Positions 59,424-64,000 of a DNA stretch of 64,000 nt are shown here, in pieces. Every line of letters begins with the position of its first letter. Position 1 is the first letter of the stretch. Origin of the DNA: Yersinia frederiksenii ATCC 33641. Its GTDB lineage: Bacteria > Pseudomonadota > Gammaproteobacteria > Enterobacterales > Enterobacteriaceae. The translations under genes and the position numbers were made by a program. Below the pieces are notes generated by a model, which saw only the letters and a list, made by a program, of their open reading frames with translations, was not told the origin of the DNA and did not search any database. Where the stretch lies: positions 4,305,542-4,369,541 of the forward strand of contig NZ_KN150731.1 of assembly GCF_000754805.1 (NCBI RefSeq). Direction: 5' to 3'.

Positions 59424-60569
59424 GTGGGTAAGGCAACCGAGCAAAATGATAAGCTGAATCGCGCCATTATAGTGTCGGTGGTTCTGCACATCATATTGAT
59501 TGCCCTGTTGATTTGGGGCTCTCTGACGCAGACGACTGAAATGGGCGGCGGCGGTGCAGGCGGCGAAGTTATTGACGCCGTTATGGTCGATCCGGGCGCG
59601 GTGACCGAGCAGTATAACCGTCAGCAGCAACAGCAGACGGACGCTAAACGCGCGGAGCAGCAACGCCAGAAAAAAGCCGATCAGCAAGCTGAAGAACTAC
59701 AGCAGAAGCAGGCGGCAGAACAACAACGCCTGAAAGAATTGGAAAAAGAGCGTCTGCAAGCACAGGAAGATGCGAAGCAGGCGGCTGAAGAACAGAAGAA
59801 ACAAGCCGCTGAGCAACAAAAAGAGGCTGCAGAGCAACAGAAAACTGCCGCCGCTGCTGCTGCTAAAGCGAAAGAAGAGCAGAAGCAGGCTGAAGCCGCT
59901 GCAGCTCAGGCTAAAGCAGAAGCTGATAAGTTGGTGAAAGCGCAGGCTGAAGCTCAGAAAAAAGCCGAAGCCGAAGCCAAAAAAGAGGCTGCTGTAGCCG
60001 CCGCGGCGAAGAAACAAGCTGATGCTGACGCGAAGAAAGCAGCAGAAGATGCGAAAAAGGCTGCCGCAGAAGCGGCTGAAAAGAAAGCTGCTGCTGATGC
60101 TGAGAAGAAAGCCGCCGCGGATGCTAAAAAAGCCGCTGCTGCTGAGGCCAAGAAGAAAGCAGCTGCAGAAGCCGCAGCTGCAACGGATGTTGATGATTTG
60201 TTTGGCGGCTTGGCAAACTCCAAGAATGCGCCGAAAAGTGGCTCAGGTGCTGGCGCTGCTGCAGCCGGTAAAGGTGGTGGCAAGAAGAGCGGAGCTTCCG
60301 CGGGTGATATCAGTGGTTATCTAGGACAGGTAACGGCCGCGATCCAAAGTAAATTTTATGATGCAGACCTTTACAAAGGCCGCACCTGTAATCTGCGAAT
60401 TAAATTGGCGCCAGATGGTCTATTAATTGATGTTAAAGCGGAAGGTGGGGACCCGGCACTGTGTCAGGCCGCTATCGCCGCAGCTAAACTGGCTAAAATC
60501 CCTAAACCTCCAAGTCAGGATGTTTATGAAGTGTTTAAGAATGTTCCACTTGATTTTAAACCGCAATAA
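59424..60569 (+). CDS. tolA: TolA, Tol-Pal trans-periplasmic energy transducer
   Basis: TolA links the TolQR motor to Pal and TolB across the periplasm. From the GTG at 59424 (MGKATEQNDKLNRAIIVSVVL) it is 381 residues; the frame also allows a GTG at 59409 (MWKSSVGKAT). The layout is an N-terminal membrane helix (about 14-34), a very long Ala/Lys/Glu/Gln-rich helical domain II (about 60-250), a Gly/Ala/Ser-rich hinge, and the C-terminal domain III (about 285-381) with KGRTCNLRIKLAPDGLL. The low-complexity repeats explain many open frames on the other strand. It is slightly shorter than E. coli TolA (421). Confidence 0.94.
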   Translation: MGKATEQNDKLNRAIIVSVVLHIILIALLIWGSLTQTTEMGGGGAGGEVIDAVMVDPGAVTEQYNRQQQQQTDAKRAEQQRQKKADQQAEELQQKQAAEQQRLKELEKERLQAQEDAKQAAEEQKKQAAEQQKEAAEQQKTAAAAAAKAKEEQKQAEAAAAQAKAEADKLVKAQAEAQKKAEAEAKKEAAVAAAAKKQADADAKKAAEDAKKAAAEAAEKKAAADAEKKAAADAKKAAAAEAKKKAAAEAAAATDVDDLFGGLANSKNAPKSGSGAGAAAAGKGGGKKSGASAGDISGYLGQVTAAIQSKFYDADLYKGRTCNLRIKLAPDGLLIDVKAEGGDPALCQAAIAAAKLAKIPKPPSQDVYEVFKNVPLDFKPQ

Positions 60570-60688
60570 AGTTTGATTAGTAGTGAATAACACTGTTAAT
60601 CGACTAGGGATTATGTAGTTTTGTTTGCGTGGGTTTGTTAAAATTCTGCTAATTATCGCGGGCATCCCGCTCGGGTAAGGGAGATAAG

Positions 60689-61981
60689 ATGAAGCAGGCA
60701 TTTCGAGTTGCGCTAGGCTTTTTAGTTTTATGGGCTTCTGTTTTACACGCAGAAGTTCGAATTGAGATTACCCAAGGGGTAGACTCTGCTCGCCCAATTG
60801 GGGTTGTTCCATTCAAATGGATGGGACCTGGTACACCACCAGAAGAAATTGGCGCTATTGTTGGCGCGGATTTACGTAATAGTGGTAAATTTAACCCAAT
60901 TGATGCAGCGCGCATGCCACAGCAACCCTCCACTGCAGCTGAAGTAACGCCTGCGGCCTGGACTGCGTTGGGTATTGATGCTGTTGTTGTCGGTCAGGTT
61001 CAACCAAGTGCTGATGGCAGCTATGTAGTTTCTTACCAGTTAGTGGATACTTCTGGTGCCGCCGGTAGCGTTTTGGCGCAAAATCAGTATAAAGTAACCA
61101 AGCAATGGTTACGTTATTCTGCGCATACTGCCAGTGACGAAGTATTTGAAAAGCTGACTGGGATTAAAGGTGCTTTCCGTACCCGTATTGCCTATGTTGT
61201 GCAAACCAATGGCGGCAAGTTCCCACATGAATTGCGGGTTTCTGATTATGATGGCTACAACCAGTTTGTGGTGCATCGTTCTCCTGAACCTTTGATGTCA
61301 CCAGCCTGGTCTCCAGATGGTAGCAAAATTGCTTATGTAACTTTTGAGAGTGGCAAATCAGCCCTGGTTATCCAGACGCTGGCCAATGGTGCAATTAGAC
61401 AAGTGGCTTCATTCCCTCGCCATAATGGTGCACCAGCCTTCTCACCGGACGGTTCTAAGCTGGCATTTGCTTTATCTAAAAGCGGCAGCTTGAACTTGTA
61501 TGTTATGGATTTGGGGTCTGGTCAAATTAGTCAGGTTACCGATGGTCGTAGCAACAACACCGAACCAAGCTGGTTCCCGGATAGCCAGAATCTGGCCTAT
61601 ACCTCGGATCAGGGTGGCCGCCCGCAAGTGTATAAAGTGAATATTAATGGCGGTGCGCCTCAGCGAATCACGTGGGAAGGTTCTCAGAACCAGAACGCAG
61701 ATGTGAGTCCTGATGGTAAATTCCTGGCATTGGTCAGTTCCAATGGTGGGGCACAACACATCGCCAAACAGGATCTAGTAACGGGAGCCGTTCAAGTATT
61801 AACGGACACGTTCCTGGATGAAACGCCTAGTATCGCGCCTAACGGCACCATGGTTATCTATAGCTCGACACAAGGGCTGGGAGCCGTGTTACAGCTGGTC
61901 TCGACTGATGGGCGTTTCAAAGCGCGTCTTCCGGCAACTGATGGACAGGTCAAATTTCCTGCCTGGTCGCCGTATCTGTGA
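60689..61981 (+). CDS. tolB: TolB, periplasmic beta-propeller of Tol-Pal
   Basis: TolB binds Pal and TolA in the periplasm. The precursor has 430 residues (E. coli 430). The signal peptide [21 protein letters not shown] is followed by the mature start [21 protein letters not shown]. An N-terminal domain (about 22-160) precedes a six-bladed propeller, with repeated blades such as [38 protein letters not shown] and [19 protein letters not shown]. It is followed by pal after 50 nt. Confidence 0.97.
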   Translation: MKQAFRVALGFLVLWASVLHAEVRIEITQGVDSARPIGVVPFKWMGPGTPPEEIGAIVGADLRNSGKFNPIDAARMPQQPSTAAEVTPAAWTALGIDAVVVGQVQPSADGSYVVSYQLVDTSGAAGSVLAQNQYKVTKQWLRYSAHTASDEVFEKLTGIKGAFRTRIAYVVQTNGGKFPHELRVSDYDGYNQFVVHRSPEPLMSPAWSPDGSKIAYVTFESGKSALVIQTLANGAIRQVASFPRHNGAPAFSPDGSKLAFALSKSGSLNLYVMDLGSGQISQVTDGRSNNTEPSWFPDSQNLAYTSDQGGRPQVYKVNINGGAPQRITWEGSQNQNADVSPDGKFLALVSSNGGAQHIAKQDLVTGAVQVLTDTFLDETPSIAPNGTMVIYSSTQGLGAVLQLVSTDGRFKARLPATDGQVKFPAWSPYL

Positions 61982-62031
61982 TGCATGTGTAAATACGTAT
62001 GTATGGCAAACTATAAAAAAGGATCAAAGAG

Positions 62032-62538
62032 ATGCAACTGAACAAAGTGCTGAAAGGGCTGATGTTGGCATTGCCAGTTCTGGCTATCGCTGCTTGTAGT
62101 TCTAACAAAAGCGCAAATAATGACCAATCTGGCATGGGCGCTGGCACTGGTACAGAAAATGGCAGCAACATGTCTTCCGAAGAGCAAGCGCGTCTTCAGA
62201 TGCAAGAACTGCAAAAGAACAATATCGTTTACTTCGGTTTCGACAAATACGATATCGGTTCTGACTTCGCTCAAATGCTGGATGCACATGCTGCATTCCT
62301 GCGTAGCAACCCATCTTACAAAGTTGTTGTTGAAGGCCACGCGGATGAACGCGGTACGCCAGAATACAACATCGCGTTGGGCGAGCGTCGTGCAAATGCA
62401 GTGAAAATGTATCTGCAAGGTAAAGGCGTTTCTGCTGACCAGATCTCTATCGTTTCTTACGGTAAAGAGAAACCAGCAGTTCTGGGCCATGACGAAGCAG
62501 CGTTCGCTAAAAACCGTCGTGCAGTTCTGGTTTACTAA
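62032..62538 (+). CDS. pal: Pal, peptidoglycan-associated lipoprotein
   Basis: Pal anchors the outer membrane to peptidoglycan. The precursor has 168 residues with a lipoprotein signal ([22 protein letters not shown]; lipobox AIAAC, Cys22), a Ser/Gly/Asn-rich flexible linker (about 23-60), and an OmpA-like domain with the peptidoglycan-binding motif [22 protein letters not shown] (about 100-121; core [12 protein letters not shown]). It is transcribed with tolB and cpoB. Confidence 0.97.
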   Translation: MQLNKVLKGLMLALPVLAIAACSSNKSANNDQSGMGAGTGTENGSNMSSEEQARLQMQELQKNNIVYFGFDKYDIGSDFAQMLDAHAAFLRSNPSYKVVVEGHADERGTPEYNIALGERRANAVKMYLQGKGVSADQISIVSYGKEKPAVLGHDEAAFAKNRRAVLVY

Positions 62539-62547
62539 GAGAATCGC

Positions 62548-63357
62548 ATGAACAGTAACCTCAGACGTCACATTGTGGGTCTGTCGTTACTGGTTGGCGT
62601 AGCGGTCCCATGGGCCGCTACTGCCCAAGCGCCAATCAGTAATGTCGGCTCCGGCTCGGTAGAAGATCGAGTCACTCAACTTGAGCGTATTTCCAACGCT
62701 CACAGCCAACTATTAACTCAACTTCAGCAACAACTATCAGATTCGCAACGCGATGTAGATAGTTTACGCGGTCAGATCCAAGAAAATCAGTATCAGCTCA
62801 ATCAAATTGTTGAGCGACAAAAACAGATCTATCAGCAGATGGAGAGTCTGGGTAGTGGTCAGGGGGCGTCGACTTCAACGCCTGCGGCTACTGGCGCTGC
62901 GACAGATAATGCAGCGACAGGAAGTTCTGATACTGCCACCGCAGGCGCAGCAGCGGCTACAGCGGCACCTGCAGCCAGTACTGGTGATGAAAACAGCGAT
63001 TATAATGCTGCGGTTTCTCTGGCTCTTGAGAAAAAGCAATATGATCAAGCGATCACTGCTTTCCAAAGTTTTGTGAAGCAGTATCCAAAGTCTACTTACC
63101 AGCCTAATGCCAACTACTGGCTAGGGCAGTTGTATTACAATAAGGGTAAGAAAGACGATGCCGCATATTATTATGCTGTTGTAGTAAAAAATTATCCTAA
63201 GTCACCAAAAAGTTCAGAAGCAATGTTTAAAGTTGGGGTGATCATGCAGGATAAAGGCCAAAGCGATAAAGCGAAGGCGGTTTATCAACAAGTGATCAAG
63301 CAATATCCCAATACTGATGCCGCTAAACAGGCACAGAAACGTTTATCTGCTCTTTAG
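62548..63357 (+). CDS. cpoB: CpoB (YbgF), cell-division coordinator of Tol-Pal and PBP1B
   Basis: CpoB is a periplasmic protein that links Tol energy to peptidoglycan synthesis by PBP1B at division. The precursor has 269 residues (E. coli 263). It has a signal peptide (about 1-27, ending ATAQA), a trimeric coiled coil rich in Gln and Leu (about 38-100), and an Ala/Thr/Ser-rich linker (about 105-145). Tetratricopeptide repeats follow (about 150-269), with YNAAVSLALEKKQYDQAITA and ANYWLGQLYYNKGKKDDA visible. It starts 9 nt after pal. Confidence 0.96.
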   Translation: MNSNLRRHIVGLSLLVGVAVPWAATAQAPISNVGSGSVEDRVTQLERISNAHSQLLTQLQQQLSDSQRDVDSLRGQIQENQYQLNQIVERQKQIYQQMESLGSGQGASTSTPAATGAATDNAATGSSDTATAGAAAATAAPAASTGDENSDYNAAVSLALEKKQYDQAITAFQSFVKQYPKSTYQPNANYWLGQLYYNKGKKDDAAYYYAVVVKNYPKSPKSSEAMFKVGVIMQDKGQSDKAKAVYQQVIKQYPNTDAAKQAQKRLSAL

Positions 63358-63450
63358 CCTTTTGCGAGTCCAGTAATTGGTCTTATTGACTAATTTCTGG
63401 GCTTTAGCGAGCGAAGAACAAGCAGTTAAACGCATTAACAGAAATTTAAG

Positions 63451-63478
63451 TTGCACTGTGAAGAGAAATTAGTAATAT
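63451..63478 (+). promoter_or_regulatory. tRNA-Lys operon promoter
   Basis: TTGCAC (63451-63456), 16-nt spacer and TAATAT (63473-63478) are followed by a GC-rich discriminator GCCGCCGTTGCC. This is the usual look of stringently controlled stable-RNA promoters. The first tRNA begins about 70 nt downstream. Confidence 0.65.
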
Positions 63479-63549
63479 ATGCCGCCGTTGCCAAGACAAC
63501 TGTAAAACGTTAAAGCAACAGGAAATTATAGTAGGCAGTAATGCATAAT

Positions 63550-63625
63550 GGGTCGTTAGCTCAGTTGGTAGAGCAGTTGACTTTTAATCAATTGGTCGCA
63601 GGTTCGAATCCCGCACGACCCACCA
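63550..63625 (+). tRNA. tRNA-Lys (anticodon UUU), copy 1
   Basis: A complete 76-nt cloverleaf with encoded 3' CCA. The acceptor stem pairs GGGTCGT with ACGACCC; the D-loop region is TAGCTCAGTTGGTAGAGCA; the anticodon arm TTGACTTTTAATCAA has TTT at 63583-63585; the T arm is CGCAGGTTCGAATCCCGC-like. tRNA-Lys genes follow cpoB in E. coli too (lysT cluster). Confidence 0.97.
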
Positions 63626-63762
63626 TTATGAAGAACTGTAGGGCAATCAAATCGTAGGGATGAGAACCGTCAAAGGTTCGAGTCGAGCGAAACGAGACAA
63701 CAACGCAGAGCGTTGGCCTGAAAGGTGAGTCCGCAGGACGAATAATCCCGCACGACCCACCA
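63626..63762 (+). repeat. rtT-like spacer repeat, unit 1, ending in a duplicated tRNA 3' end
   Basis: The spacer begins straight after the tRNA CCA and ends with a second copy of the tRNA-Lys 3' terminus (ATCCCGCACGACCCACCA at 63744-63762, the same as 63608-63625). It contains short hairpins: GAACC/GGTTC with loop GTCAAA, AACGC/GCGTT, and GTCC/GGAC. The unit recurs after the second tRNA with one base change. The design resembles the rtT repeats of the E. coli tyrT operon, which also carry tRNA 3' ends. Confidence 0.8.
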
Positions 63763-63791
63763 TTATGTCGTAAGCAGTACCGCATTACAGC

Positions 63792-63867
63792 GGGTCGTTA
63801 GCTCAGTTGGTAGAGCAGTTGACTTTTAATCAATTGGTCGCAGGTTCGAATCCCGCACGACCCACCA
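63792..63867 (+). tRNA. tRNA-Lys (anticodon UUU), copy 2
   Basis: This is identical in all 76 bases to copy 1 and lies exactly 242 nt downstream, with the encoded CCA at 63865-63867. It is part of the same transcript, with no promoter between the copies. Confidence 0.97.
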
Positions 63868-64000
63868 TTATGAAGAACTGTAGGGCAATCAAATCGTAGG
63901 GATGAGAACCGCCAAAGGTTCGAGTCGAGCGAAACGAGACAACAACGCAGAGCGTTGGCCTGAAAGGTGAGTCCGCAGGACGAATAATCCCGCACGACCC
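63868..64000 (+). repeat. rtT-like spacer repeat, unit 2 (cut by window edge)
   Basis: This second copy of the spacer unit differs from unit 1 only at 63912 (C in place of T at 63670), in the loop of the GAACC/GGTTC hairpin. It runs into the duplicated tRNA 3' end, CCCGCACGACCC, exactly at the window edge, so more repeat units or tRNA genes probably follow. Confidence 0.8.

Noticed and set aside
59650..60180. Short-period repeats in tolA resembling a satellite or CRISPR-like array
   Set aside because: These are degenerate codon repeats for AEAKK-type helix; there are no regular spacer-repeat units.
59697..60283. Long minus-strand frames rich in Ala, Ser, Phe and Leu opposite tolA
   Set aside because: They arise from the repetitive Ala/Lys/Glu codons of TolA domain II.
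63588..63995. 65-codon minus-strand frames across the tRNA-Lys region
   Set aside because: They are antisense to tRNA genes and repeat with the 242-nt unit; no evidence for a protein.

Overview
The window is chromosomal DNA of a Yersinia-like enterobacterium (Gammaproteobacteria, Enterobacterales). Almost every gene has an obvious E. coli counterpart in the same local order (nag operon, glnS, chiPQ, fur-fldA, ybfE-ybfF-seqA-pgm, kdp, ybfA, ybgA-phr, ybgI-pxpBCA, gltA-sdh-suc, cydABX-ybgE, ybgC-tolQRAB-pal-cpoB, tRNA-Lys). It also carries genes and a palindromic intergenic repeat that I associate with Yersinia. I cannot fix the species from this sequence alone. No insertion sequence, prophage, rRNA operon or CRISPR array was seen.

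Layout. 1-5.8 kb: amino-sugar uptake and breakdown, with nagD (only its first 17 codons), nagC, nagA and nagB on the minus strand, divergent from the GlcNAc permease gene nagE. 5.9-7.6 kb: glnS. 8.2-12.8 kb: chitin-oligosaccharide use (chitoporin chiP, lipoprotein chiQ, chitobiase), which feeds GlcNAc to the nag genes. 13.2-14.7 kb: fur and fldA. 15.1-16.7 kb: a chemoreceptor gene with its own sigma-28-like promoter, sitting between fldA and ybfE. 16.8-21.2 kb: ybfE, ybfF, seqA, pgm and a half-size EamA transporter. 21.3-29.2 kb: the complete kdpFABC-DE potassium system. 29.7-31.1 kb: ybfA, then an AT-rich two-gene cassette (unknown 102 aa protein plus a small RTX-like protein) enclosed by terminators. 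31.2-35.0 kb: ybgA, phrB, a periplasmic class II cyclic-nucleotide phosphodiesterase and ybgI. 35.4-40.2 kb: a 5-oxoproline (pyroglutamate) module of 5-oxoprolinase pxpBCA, a two-subunit DUF969/DUF979 transporter and pcp peptidase. 40.3-51.9 kb: gltA, divergent from sdhCDAB-sucABCD, covering much of the TCA cycle. 52.0-53.9 kb: a periplasmic 5'-nucleotidase. 54.5-57.6 kb: cytochrome bd oxidase cydABX-ybgE. 57.8-63.4 kb: the Tol-Pal envelope system. 63.5-64 kb: tandem tRNA-Lys genes with rtT-like spacers.

How the genes work together. The first 13 kb form a chitin-to-fructose-6-phosphate route: ChiP (outer membrane), chitobiase (periplasm), NagE (inner membrane), then NagA and NagB (cytoplasm), with NagC as the regulator. 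Candidate NagC and CRP sites, and a ChiX small-RNA target, can be read directly. The middle and right parts are core respiration (gltA, sdh, suc, cyd), with FNR-like boxes before cydA and a CRP-like site between gltA and sdhC. The places that look least described are the RTX-like cassette, the tRNA-Lys/rtT-like repeats, the pyroglutamate module and the sigma-28-linked chemoreceptor. All functions are read from sequence similarity and motifs recalled from known families; no database search was run.
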